Shown here: one piece after another, positions 23,801 through 33,798 of the stretch
How positions within the stretch are numbered: the stretch's first letter is position 1
How the letters are laid out: each line of letters opens with the position of its first letter
Assembly (NCBI GenBank): GCA_019614645.1
Contig: JABWDB010000001.1
Location: 25,413,501-25,477,500 of the forward strand
Length of the DNA stretch: 64,000 nucleotides
Direction of reading: 5' to 3'
From: Stratiolaelaps scimitus
Lineage: Eukaryota; Arthropoda; Arachnida; Mesostigmata; Laelapidae
Program-made: the position numbers and the translations under genes
Notes under the pieces: generated by a model
Seen by the model: only the letters and a program-made list of their open reading frames with translations
The model's database searches: none
What the model was told of the DNA's origin: nothing

Positions 23801-26800
23801 ACTGTCGCTACCGACGCTGCCAGTGCTCGGGCGTTTCTGGAAAACTGTATCACCGAGCGTCAAATGACTACGACCGCAGCCATTGTCTATGTAGGTACAT
23901 ACCTAGATCTAGAAAGCTCGGCAGGCAGGAACTGTGCAGACTTGTAAGCTCTCACGAAACCTCGGCGACACAGACGAGAGGCTCAGCGGGACGGCTCCCC
24001 GGCCACAGTGGCCGTCTGACCAGAGTCCACCCCGACCGCAACGAAAGCACAACGGAAAGACAGGACAGCGGAAACCTAATCTCGGACATTGTGGACAACA
24101 GCCTTTTGTTAGTTAATGGAGTGGACCACCCAGGGCAGGGACGCGCAGAACGAGCAGGCATTCTCGAACTCTCGGTCTTCATGGACGTGTTTGCAATGTC
24201 AGTCGCAGTCGTTCTTCCTTCGCCGTTGCAGACGGGGACCTCAGAACGAAGACGCGAAGACACGCAATGCCACGGTGCGAGGAAGCGAGGGCCGACAGCC
24301 GATGGCCACGGCAGACGACAACGACGGCGTCTACTATTACGTGTATGAAGGCGGTAGAAACTGCCACTGCTGCTGCTTCGCCAGGGAAACGTGAGGCAAA
24401 TCGGCTTAACTCCAACGGCGGCAGAAGTAGCGGCAGAAGTAGCGGCAGAGGTGGTGCAATACTTCCTTCCATGCGTCAGAGAAACCTACTCGAGGTGCGT
24501 GGGAGGTCCTTGCTTCTTGGCGCCTCCAGTTGGTGGCTTTTTCCCTCTGAAATCTCTCGGGCCGCTTTCGTTTGCTCCGGGTGGCATCTCCCAAAGTGAT
24601 CCTCTCCGGCCTCGTGACGTGGATGTGTCGGCGTGTCGATGACGTGCGGCTGCATTTTGAGGAGGAACGAATGAACCACGCGAGACGAAATGGAAGCAGC
24701 TACGCGAGGGAGCCCCGTTCCGTGAGCTCGCAAGTCTGCTATATGTGTGCCTGTGTTACCGAGTGGTCCTTTTAGCTCTGTTTCTGAGAACTTAAGCATA
24801 GAAGCAGCCGACATCTGCGAAACAAAAAAAAACACACACACACACACATACACATCTACTTCTTGACTTTCTTTGTCTACTTCCCAGCAGCCTCTGTGTC
24901 TACATGTGACCCTTTGTGGCCTCTAATGGCCTCTTCAGGGTTTCGGCCGCCGTGAAATATCACCTGGGCTCCACTTCTTGGGTCTACCCCTCTCATGATT
25001 TGACACCAGTATGCCCTTCTCCGGACGGCCATGTCGCTCCGAATACTCAAGTGCATGCGACGATTTCCGGGTCTGCTGGACATACTGGGTTTTATTTTAT
25101 TCTTTATCGTGTTGTTTAATTTGGGTGAATTTTGATAGTGGAACTCGTGCCCAGGGACAAGCAGTTTGGCCTTTGTTTGATCGAAACAGACACTCAACTG
25201 TTAGCTTCAGAAAGACCTCCTGTTCTGGCTAGCTCTGATAGGGCAGCGGGACAATAACATGATTAGACTAGCAGATAAACAGACGTGACCATTCTGCGTT
25301 GAGACGTCAAAGATTAGCGAACGCAAGCATTATGCGGGACAATTGACGAAGCATTTGGAGCACTCTCAAGATCCAGAAACGGCAATTGATGTATACTGTT
25401 CGTTAATATTTATCAGCTAATAAACTAGTCAAGTAGTGGGCAATCTATCATATAGGACTCATCGCTAAACGAACGCCTAGCAATGTGTATCATGTCGACT
25501 CAGAAAGAAGACAGAAATCTCCGGAAGAAGCTGCCCCAAACAGCCGACTCGGCCGGCGATACATGTATTAAGTAATAGGAAAAAGTGGAACTCGAGTGGC
25601 TAATTTCACAGTCTCTATGCTGCATCCAGTTTGCATGACAGTACAACATGGTGGAACTATATCATAGTGTGCGTGTGTAATGGATATTGACTAAGCGGAG
25701 GGGCGTAATCCCAATGTGTCGCACGTTTCAACAGGAACTGTGTGTCTCTGACTATTTCGGTATCTTCTTACAGAGTACCTACACATGCCATTGCTGTTCC
25801 GGCGTGAAAGGTCGAACCTGCGATGAGCTCGATGCGTGCGCAGTGTTCCCCTGCCGAAACAACGGTTTCTGCGTTGACATCAGCGAGGGTCTGCACGGCA
25901 CCCTGTATCAGTGCCTCTGCCCGCACGCGTTCCGAGGCGCCAACTGTGAACAGAACGCTGATTTCTGCGAAATGCATCATCCATGCAAGAACAACGCCAC
26001 CTGCGCACCGACGCCGGCCAACGGTTCCACAGGACTACCGGAATATACCTGCCAGTGCCAAAAAGGTTGGTTGGACACCATTCATTTGCTAATTCATCAT
26101 CACCCGCTTGCTATGTAGCCGTTTTGCCGAAAAACACCTGCCGTTGACGTCTCGATCGGTCCATCGTAACGATCAAAACGTAAAATTACACTCATGAAGG
26201 CTACAATCGTGTCAGGGATAATTTGCGTAGGCGTACGTGATAGATATTGCATGTTTTCCCATCCATTTATACGTATCGTGTTAACGGAAACACGGTAACG
26301 CCACAATGGACATATCTAGATAGGAAGGATTTACTTGCCCGATTATATATATATATATATATATATGGATATATGAATGTATGTGTGTGTGTATGTACGT
26401 GTGTCCTCATATCCCGGGCCCTGTAGACGTACACAAACGAAAGCGTTGCTTGCCTTGCTTTTCGTTGAGCGTTGTGTCGTCGATCCAACAGACGGCCGGC
26501 GTCGCAACGAACCCGTAGCTGTATCGTTGCATCGTGCAGTCTGTGACAGCCATGCCCGCTGTGGGCCCCCTCCCTCGTCGTAGTTACTCGCATCCAATCC
26601 TCCAATACTCAGCTCGCGTGGTGTGTGCACTACCCTACAACACAGGGGTTGGTTTCCGCAATGCGGCCGTTGAATGTGATGGCATACAGTTGTAATCGAG
26701 GCGAAACGGCAACTGGAAAGCGTCCGCCCCGGGTGCAGCAAGCAGTAGTAGATTCTAGTCATCGCGTGGCTTCTAACGTCCTGTTCCACGATGCGGAATC

Positions 26801-29800
26801 GCGCCCAACAGACTATTATCGGTTATCCATTGGGCTCGCCGTGTTGCCGTTCTGCTAGTATATTCGCTGGCGCGCCAGAGCTGAGTATATCGTGTGCAGC
26901 GGGCTGGCCTCATCCCAACCTTGCACAGTTCGCGCACTTGCTACTTGGCAGCAGTACAGCAGGAACAACCCAACTCTTCCCTAGCCCTCACTGCAGGGGC
27001 AACATCCACCCCTTGTGGGGTCGGTCGGCGGAGATCGCGCCAGCCGACGGATCAGGCAGCTGCTACTGCAGAACGCCACGATTCTATTAACTTGCCGTTG
27101 TATCTCTCACTGTTCACTATCCCTTGTTCGCGCCTACACTCGCCCTCTCTCTCTCTCTCTCTCTCCCGCGCGGACTCTCTGTCCACTACAGCTCGTGCGC
27201 AGGCCACCATTGTCGCTACTCTCAACAACTGAATTTGACTTTCTACCCTCAGTATCCAGCCTGACTTTCTGCTGTCTCCCGCGTATCGCAGGCCCGGCCT
27301 GATTCGACGTAGGCCTATTTCGCAGGCATGGCAATGTCACGGAGCAGCCTCGCTATCCCAATCTGTCTGGGACGGCTTGGCGAGTCGTCGTCGGGGTCTG
27401 TGCTAGTTTCTGCTCTGTTCAATAATATTCGTTTCGTTCGTCGGCGTTTGATTCTAATTCTGTTTGGGCCGGGCTATTTTATTCATTCCTATCATTTGTA
27501 ACATTCAGCCACAAAGTTGGCATGAAAGTGTCGACGTATCCATATCTAGCAACACTTTCAATTTCATTTTTGATGGATACGACATAGAACATACACTCAT
27601 ATATGAATATATAATGGCCGTACTTCAATATACGTTATGTGCTTTGCCACACTTTTTCTTATTTATCCCATCTAGTTATCTTAGTTCATTGTCTCTTTGG
27701 CCATAGATCTATTGTTTCCTTTTTTTCTCCTGCTGCCAATCCTTACCCCGTGTTGGTTAGTGATATGATTATGTTCGGATGCGCATATCAACTACTGTGT
27801 TGGCTTCATTCTACATTTATGCACGTGAACGTATATATGCACAATGGATATGAATGATTAACAGATACATGTCGAGGATGGAAGATGACTGTCCCTTGGG
27901 TTAGCCATTCTTGTGTGGCAACTTGATGATCATAATAAACAATACCGCAATTACCACGCCATATCAAGTCATAACACACAACCACTATAGTTTCAATAGC
28001 CATCTATTCGAAGAACGAGCTTAGCCTTCTAAAGGGCACCTAATAATTCTGTCCGCTCTCGATCACAATTCGTTCTTTGAACGGCGAATTATTTGAATAT
28101 AGGATTCGAGGGGCCGAATTGCGAGGTGAACATTGACGAATGTGAATCAAAACCATGCGTTCATGGCATGTGCGAGGACGGAGTCGGCGAGTTCAAGTGC
28201 TATTGCCTGCCGGGCTACGGCGGCGAGCTATGCGAGTTCGAGTATGATGAGTGCGATTCATCGCCATGTGTTAACAACGGCGCCTGTGAGGATCTCATCG
28301 CCGGCTACAAGTGTCACTGTGGACCGGGCTATACGGGGCGCCGATGCGAGATCAAGGTAGGTGTCCGTGACCCAAAATGGTTACGCTTCACGGTCAATTG
28401 GCGCTACATGGCAGGCACCCGGCTACGAGCTGGTGTAGCGGGCGCCTACCATGTAGTGCTTCACAGAGCTCGTTCGATACACGTGTACGCAAGAACGCGA
28501 AAGCCGTGCTGACAAGAAGTGCAGACAATGTACGCGGCCCGCCCGCCCGCCCGGCGACGGTGGGGGCGGAGAGCATAAGTCGAATGTCTGTCCAGCCAAA
28601 GGTTAACACGTTCCGTTCGATTTGTTTTGCCTGGACTCCGGGGGGGGGGGGGGCAGGTGGACCTTTGCAAGCCGAACCCGTGTGCCGCTCCAGCCACCTG
28701 CATCGACCGAGGCAACAACTACACGTGCGTGTGCCGTGGATCCGGCTGCGCCATACGCGACCAGCTCGACCCGTGCTATCCGAATCCATGCCAGCATGGC
28801 GGCTCGTGCTGGCCCAGCATGGATACCTTCTACTGCTCTTGTCCACCTGGATTCGCCGGCGACAACTGTGAAGGTAGGCTGCGAAGACGCTAAAGAACAG
28901 TACATAAAGGGCGTGCAGAGATGGGCATTGGATGAGGTGTAGTGAGTTTGCAAACAATTTAGGGTTGAATAATTCACTTCGTTGGAACCAAGTCTGAAAC
29001 CATGATTGCAATATAATGGAAATAATGTGAATTGCGTGCGCCATTCGCGCTTCGCCAATGGCGTGTGCGGTTCACATTATTACACAGACGGGAAGAGCCT
29101 AAATAATGAATCAGTCCTCAAACAATTAATAAAACGAAGCTGTTTTTAAGAACAGAAAGAACGTCTATGAAAGATAAAAAGTGCATCAACGTCGAACACA
29201 AAAAACTTAACTCTTTGCACAGGCTGAATGAGCCTCAGAGGTTTTCCTTCTATATCAGCGAGGTATCGTCATGTAGCACTGCTTCAATGATTATGTTACG
29301 AGCGGAGGTTAGGTGCATACAGGTAATTATAGTGTTGTGAGTGTCCCCCAGCGCGAATGCGTTTAGTAAAAGGCGAAACGCATATTCGATTTTGCTGGGA
29401 GACCTGAGCGTCTTATGAAGCAATGCCGAAAGAGGTTCCGTGGACATCAAATGTTGGCTCTGGGTCAGCTCAGAAAATTTACTTTTTAGGCAATTTTTGT
29501 GTTGGCCAGGGCCAGGGGTGACATGCATCGATTCGTTTTTCCTATATTTCGATTAACCGCCCGAATCGGTCACGCCCGACACAGCTGTCATTGGAGACAG
29601 TCTAAGGAGTTATCGTAGAATCGGCTGCATGAAGCTCCAGCCCCTTTCGGGCTGACGCCCAGCCAACATTTAACTTCCACGGTACAACTGCTTTCGGCAT
29701 TGCTTCATTAACATCTACCTCTGCCAATCTCACCCCATTCGTCTAACTGATTCCGCCTCTGCATGTGCCTAATCTTTGAAGAACAAATAAATTCTCATGG

Positions 29801-31388
29801 AACGGAAACAATCTCGTACCGGCACCCGTCACCAGAATATTCAATGAGTCCTGCCGCACTCCGTACTCCCTATTTCTATAAGTTACAACGTAATTAGACG
29901 TAATCAATTCTGATCACTGTGACGCTCGACATCTATTGTCACTGATTGTATTGCTTAACATTGTAGCGTAGCATTATGTAGTATACTATACAGATGTCAG
30001 AAAATCAAACATCGGCACCAGCATTATCGCCATAGGAGACTAGGAATTCAGTCCTGTGGGACGTTTCACGTACCCGGCGGGGCTATCCGGAAAGCTCCGT
30101 GATTGCTCGAAGCCCGACTCTCCTACGTTCGCGCGCTCTTTTTCTCTCTCGCGTTTTCTATATATATATATATATATATGTATGTGTATACCTCATCGTT
30201 TAGTGTGGGGTGGGCTCGAAGCTAATCAACGAACTGTTTACGAATGCAGACCTTCCTCTGGCCTTCCCTATGGAACGATGAGCCAGCGTTATTGGAAACG
30301 CTGGAGCATCGCACACAAGAAGACGACTGCATAGCATGGCATCGTGTAGCCAGCACGACTAGCGAGGCTAACACTCAGTCATGCGTTAATATCAAAATGC
30401 TGCATGCGCCGATACCCGATGTATGCAGGTCATGGACTAGTGCAATTGTTGTTAGAACGTGACCACGTCTTTATTTGGCCTGGATGCCTGAATGCAAAGC
30501 AAGAGCGAACTACGCAAATGAAATGCGTCGACCACCGAAGGACAACAGTGACAAGCGTTCGACAGATATCTATCTAACACTTAGCAACCGTTCAATGGGG
30601 CTATGCTCTATCATTTGCTATGTAACGACTATAGCAAAATCGATCTATGATAATTTCGTTATCGTTCAGCGTACAACTTATTCGCGTGGACTTTACAACC
30701 GTTTTGTAGAGGTGAATCATCTTCACCTCTCAAGAGGTCTAGAGGTTTCATGGAATGGTGGCACGAGCAGGTCTCAAGGTGCCTATCGCCGCAACGTTTC
30801 TTACTATGTGTTGCTTTTTTCCGTTCCCGCCCCCCAACAGAAATTGCCTACCCACAAGCGATTGCTGAACGTCGCGTCTACAATCCCGACGAGAATCGGC
30901 GGCCCAGCTCGGAGCGATTACATACGATCTACGTGGCGTGTGCAACGCTCGCAGGAGCCTGCGCTCTTGTGGCAATCGCCGTCACGGTGTGCCAGTGTCG
31001 CCTCGGTCGACCCAGCTCATCCGACCAGTTAACCGCCGACTGCGAGCGACTCAAGGACGCCGACGGAGTCGCCGGCCACTTGTGAGTATATGAACAGGGA
31101 ACCCTGCCGCCGAATTTTCCCTTTTGTTGTTTGTTTGACAGCGGATGCTACGGCGACTGATAGTGGTAGCAGATGACGGAGGCAACGGCTGAGGTGGCCC
31201 TCCCCTTTATTTTGGTCTTCTTTTTCTTCTAGTTGTTGCTGCTGCATCGTTGCAATTACCGTTCAGCGAGGCTACTGGCTCAGCTGCTGGCATGCTCGCA
31301 TCTGGTACTCGTTACTCAAGTTCGCTCTCGTTTTCACTCCCTATGCGCATGCATCGAAGGACGTGCTGCCATGCCACTGCACGATACC

Positions 31389-31423
<35 letters not shown>

Positions 31424-33298
31424 GTATTCCTCGACGGCACCCGCCAACCCTGCCATCGTCTGTCTTCTTCTTCTTCTGCTCTGGCTCGTCTATGCTGTTC
31501 CGATCAGATCTAGCACAACAATCCAACAACAGCAACAGCAGCTTTTCGCAGCAGTTCGTCCTCGTTTTATTTGTCCGCCGTCAGTTCCCACCTCGATGTT
31601 CTGTTACTTACACGGCAGCGCCGCCGAGAGCGCCCGGCGCACACCAGCCGGTCGCTCGCCGTCTGACGCATGCTGCTGCTGCTGCTGCTGCTACTGGGAC
31701 TGCCGCTGGCCAAAGCTGGAGACACGTTTCGTCTCGGGCTCGTGAGCGAGTCAGTCAGTCAGAGAGAGAGAGAGTGATGGCGGCTCGCCACGTCGGTCCT
31801 TCCGTACCGCTGCTCGCATTTCGTCTTCCTTATTGTCAGGGACGAAACCTCCCGTTCATTGCATGGCATGGCTTGGCATGCTGCTCTTTACGCTTGCCAA
31901 GGATATTGATTGCTCCTCAGGGCCTTCAGAAGTGTCCAACTCAACCCAGGCCAAACCCAGACCCAGCCGGGCATGCCCTGCCAAAGCAACCCAGAGGATA
32001 GGCTCACCAGAGAGTCAGTTCGGCGCATGTCTGCGCCGAACACTCTGTAGTGTCTGTCTCTCTGCGTGCCTGTTTGAACTGAAGGTATTTTTCCGCAATC
32101 CTTCTGACTACTGCCTCTGCTGTTGCTGCCGCCGCTACTTAGCGTTCCCATCGTCTTCCTCGTCCGCCAGTGCTGGCGCTGCTTCTGCCGGCACCATTTT
32201 TTCTTCGTTCTCCCTTCTCTATGTTCGTTTGGGCTTCCATTATCTTCCTTTCTCTCTCTTTCTCTCTATCTTCCTCTCGATCTCTTTCGCTTCGTTCGTG
32301 CTTCTTATTCTCGCACTCTCGTTTTCCACTGTCGCGACGGCCGCGGCGGCTGCTGCTGCTGCACCGCCACTGTTATCCCCTCTGATATTCTTCCATCCCA
32401 TCCCCGCGACGCAAGGCCTTGCGTTCAGCCGTTCGGCCTCTCGGCAGCACAGCCACCAGCTTGCAGCACCACCGCCACCACCTGCTGCTCTGTTGTGCTC
32501 CTCATTCCTCTTCTGCTCGAGCGGCTCCTACGGCAGCATCGCCACGCCAGCTTCGGCGGCACTAGTAGTAGCAGCAGCAGCAGCATCAGTGAAAGGCACC
32601 GAAGGCAAATTTGGCTGTTCGATGTCCAAGACAGAACGGAGTAACTTACTACCCCGTTCGTCCCTACCGTTGCGCTATCGAGAAGCGCTCAGAAGTGCGA
32701 CGTCCATTTTCTGCTCGACGATCAACGCGCGAACGTCAGAAAACCGTGTCGGTTTTGAGAACCCCAATGCACTCTACCCCCCGGGGCGTAACCTAATGCC
32801 CCTGGCGTTCCCACTCCGGCACCCGGCTTGACAGGGCTATTCCATACACGATGGTTCCATTCTCCACGTTACCCCAGCGTACTTGTTAGTATCGCCTTGT
32901 TTCAGCTTTTGGAATTTCAGCGCAGACTGGCGCCTTTCGCTTCGCTTAATTAATCAGATTAATCAGGTATTGTCACAGGTGTACGAGATTTTTGCTGTCT
33001 AAAACATAATGCCAGACACTGTATATTATAAGCATGCGCCATTTTCTCTGTTCATTTTCTGTCTTTCGATCCTATTGCCAGCGCAGACGAGGACCCACTC
33101 TTTCCGGAGACAAGCACTGTCTACCTTGGCAACGCTTCTAGGCTGCAACAGCTCGTCTCCGATGACTGCGCCTACTCAAAGCATCTCCAGCATCAACATC
33201 ATGGTCTTCAGCAGCGTGTCTACTCGAGTGACATGCCGATCGACTCGATGCGCACGCCGTTACTTTTTCCGGAATCACCAGACCATGGACACTACTGA
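11647..33298 (+). CDS. EGF-repeat type I membrane protein, Notch-ligand/DNER-like (5' end missing), overall gene
   Basis: Seven exons, 11647-11825, 17732-17865, 25774-26065, 28103-28356, 28657-28873, 30841-31081 and 33082-33298, join in one frame of 510 codons plus TGA. All junctions are GT-AG and phases agree. Numbering from the first complete codon: extracellular module 1-79; EGF-like domains at Cys 82-120, 126-162, 169-208, 215-245, 252-283, 290-317 and 326-357; juxtamembrane 359-386; transmembrane helix about 388-409; cytoplasmic tail 411-510. EGF 4 and 5 carry the O-glucose consensus CxSxPC, and EGF 3, 6 and 7 carry the O-fucose type CxxxxS/TC. The family is that of cell-surface Notch-pathway or adhesion proteins; similarity to insect weary or vertebrate DNER/Jagged is by architecture only. 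No DSL domain is visible. The signal-peptide exon was not found, so the gene is incomplete at its 5' end. Confidence 0.88.
11826..17731 (+). other. Intron between exons a and b
   Basis: About 5.9 kb, AT-rich in its second half. No exon recognised. It contains an ATT-rich stretch near 15085-15140 and a short open frame near 12994-13188 with no recognisable similarity. Confidence 0.55.
17732..17865 (+). CDS. Exon b: end of N-terminal module and first half of EGF 1
   Basis: Acceptor TTATTTTACAG, strong donor GAG/GTGAGT, exits in phase 0. It encodes residues 60-104: a strand-rich segment ending RVWHIRISVYDSEC, then the first Cys residues of EGF 1 (82, 92, 98). The remaining half of that EGF domain is in the next exon, which is strong support for the splice. 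Confidence 0.8.
17866..25773 (+). other. Intron between exons b and c
   Basis: About 7.9 kb. The first part is AT-rich; 20.8-25.2 kb is GC-richer with open frames on both strands that look random. Contains (TTG)n near 21190, (TA)n at 21570-21590 with a TATAAAAG at 21638-21645, (GGC)n near 23332 and A8(CA)n near 24823-24848. A 10-bp inverted repeat with a 3-base loop lies at 18978-19000. Confidence 0.5.
25774..26065 (+). CDS. Exon c: second half of EGF 1, EGF 2 and most of EGF 3
   Basis: Acceptor TTCTTACAG, donor AAAG/GTTGGT, exits in phase 1. Encodes residues 105-201. It finishes EGF 1 (STYTCHCCSG...C), gives a complete EGF 2 (from DACAVFPC) and EGF 3 up to CQCQKG, completed in exon d. EGF 2 has a long loop between its third and fourth Cys. 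N-glycosylation sequons NAT and NGS are present in EGF 3. Confidence 0.92.
26066..28102 (+). other. Intron between exons c and d
   Basis: About 2.0 kb. Contains (AT)n at about 26343-26366 running into a (GT)-rich stretch, and (CT)n near 27148-27166. No exon or RNA gene seen. Confidence 0.6.
28103..28356 (+). CDS. Exon d: end of EGF 3, EGF 4 and EGF 5
   Basis: Acceptor AATATAG, donor AAG/GTAGGT, exits in phase 0. Encodes residues 203-286. EGF 4 starts NIDEC and is a calcium-binding type with the hydroxylation pattern CxDxxxxFxC; EGF 5 starts YDEC and has the same pattern with Tyr. Both carry CxSxPC between Cys 1 and 2, the O-glucosylation consensus used on Notch-pathway proteins. Confidence 0.95.
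28400..28460 (+). other. Intronic miRNA-precursor-like hairpin 1
   Basis: In the short intron between exons d and e, on the sense strand. Arm 28401-28421 pairs with 28439-28459 (18 Watson-Crick pairs, one G-U, two C-A mismatches). After a one-base bulge, CTAC (28423-28426) pairs with GTAG (28435-28438), leaving an 8-base loop. The size suits a small pre-miRNA or a decayed foldback element. I do not recognise either arm as a known miRNA. Confidence 0.5.
28640..28653 (+). repeat. Run of 14 G directly before a splice acceptor
   Basis: Fourteen G followed by CAG/GTGGAC of exon e. It replaces the usual polypyrimidine tract and could form a G-quadruplex in the pre-mRNA. Homopolymer length may be affected by sequencing error. 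Confidence 0.9.
28657..28873 (+). CDS. Exon e: EGF 6 and EGF 7
   Basis: Donor GAAG/GTAGGC, exits in phase 1. Encodes residues 287-358. EGF 6 (VDLCKPNPC...) has a shortened last loop (CVCRGSGC) and so is atypical. EGF 7 (DPCYPNPCQHGGSC...) is canonical and carries the CxxxxSC O-fucose pattern. The acceptor CAG at 28656 follows 14 consecutive G; the nearest pyrimidine-rich bases lie about 20 nt upstream. Confidence 0.93.
29021..29081 (+). other. Intronic miRNA-precursor-like hairpin 2
   Basis: In the intron between exons e and f, sense strand. Arms 29021-29045 and 29057-29081 pair over 25 consecutive positions with an 11-base loop; five pairs are G-U and the rest Watson-Crick, with no mismatch or bulge. 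On the opposite strand those five would be A-C mismatches, so the pairing favours an RNA read in the gene's direction. It could be a small RNA precursor or a foldback repeat. Confidence 0.5.
29395..29485 (+). mobile_element. SINE 3' fragment, plus orientation
   Basis: GTCTTATGAAGCAATGCCGAAAG followed by a CCGTGGACAT...AAATGTTGGCT stretch and GTCAGC matches the 3' body of the tRNA-derived SINE seen full-length at 50068-50252. The tRNA-related head is absent. Confidence 0.6.
29640..29715 (-). mobile_element. SINE 3' fragment, minus orientation
   Basis: GCCAACATTTAACTTCCACGG and TGCTTTCGGCATTGCTTC match the same SINE 3' body in the opposite direction to the fragment at 29395-29485, about 150 bases away. 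The two form an inverted pair. Confidence 0.6.
30841..31081 (+). CDS. Exon f: juxtamembrane, transmembrane helix, start of cytoplasmic tail
   Basis: Acceptor CCCCCCAACAG, donor CACTT/GTGAGT, exits in phase 2. Encodes residues 360-438. A polar, Arg-rich juxtamembrane segment is followed by a helix of about 22 residues (IYVACATLAGACALVAIAVT) and then CQCRLG, with Cys that could be palmitoylated and a basic stop-transfer residue. Type I topology follows from the EGF domains lying N-terminal to it. Confidence 0.92.
31082..33081 (+). other. Intron between exons f and g, low-complexity
   Basis: About 2.0 kb, full of simple sequence: (TA)n 31392-31421, (TGC)n near 31671-31692, (GA)n near 31760, long pyrimidine-rich stretches 32100-32340 and (AGC)n near 32566-32584. 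A 332-codon open frame at 31833-32831 is made of Ser, Ala, Cys and Leu runs from these repeats and is not a credible protein. Confidence 0.6.
33082..33298 (+). CDS. Exon g: cytoplasmic tail and stop codon
   Basis: Acceptor TTGCCAG at 33081. It completes the split codon TT/C and encodes residues 440-510, beginning ADEDPLFPETST and ending DHGHY before TGA. The acidic start, His/Gln-rich middle and lack of hydrophobic segments fit a cytosolic tail. A second AG five bases downstream would shift the frame and stop after about 18 residues; the upstream AG is chosen because it gives the longer tail. No known tail motif is recognised. Confidence 0.8.
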
Positions 33299-33798
33299 GA
33301 GTTGAAGTCGATATATATATATATATAATATAAAGACTAAAGGGTTTTTCTCTCATTTCGGAAATTTATCGCGCGATAGAACTGTGTGTGTGTGTGTGTC
33401 CAACCTGCTCGAGTAGCCCCGAGTCACTGGGTCACCTGCTGGCGGGAACGAACAGTTGTAATGCCACCACGATACTGTTCTTCGGGATACGCGTCTCACG
33501 ACAGGCTCATATAGAAAACTTGACCAGATACTCTTCAAAGACAACATACAACATACTCGATTGAATGAGTAGGCAGCACCGCCAATTTGATGCTAGATCA
33601 AAATTACCATTATATACATAAGCCCGCTGTGGAAGCCTGGTGTGGTCCGCTGTATCGTCGTGCTATATGTTGCCAAGAGCACAAAGATCGGGCAGAGACA
33701 TCTAGACGATGAACAAATATAACTCCCTTGTATGTACTATTACCAGGCCGACATCGATTTGCCCACCGCTCACTGTAAGTACTCGATGAACGAATAAA
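33299..33798 (+). terminator. 3' UTR of the EGF-repeat gene with candidate poly(A) signals
   Basis: A (AT)n run follows the stop codon closely and includes the variant signal AATATA at about 33327. A canonical AATAAA is at 33793-33798. Which one is used cannot be told from sequence. Confidence 0.4.

Larger units (their letters stand above)
28874..30840 (+). other. Intron between exons e and f
   Basis: About 2.0 kb. Besides hairpin 2 and the two SINE fragments it has (TA)n at 30160-30180 and a perfect 9-bp inverted repeat AGAGGTGAA/TTCACCTCT at 30708-30730, about 110 bases before exon f. Confidence 0.6.

Noticed and set aside
31833..32831. A 332-codon open frame on the plus strand
   Set aside because: It lies wholly inside the intron before the last exon and is made of Ser/Ala/Cys/Leu runs produced by microsatellites and pyrimidine-rich DNA; no domain or codon signal.
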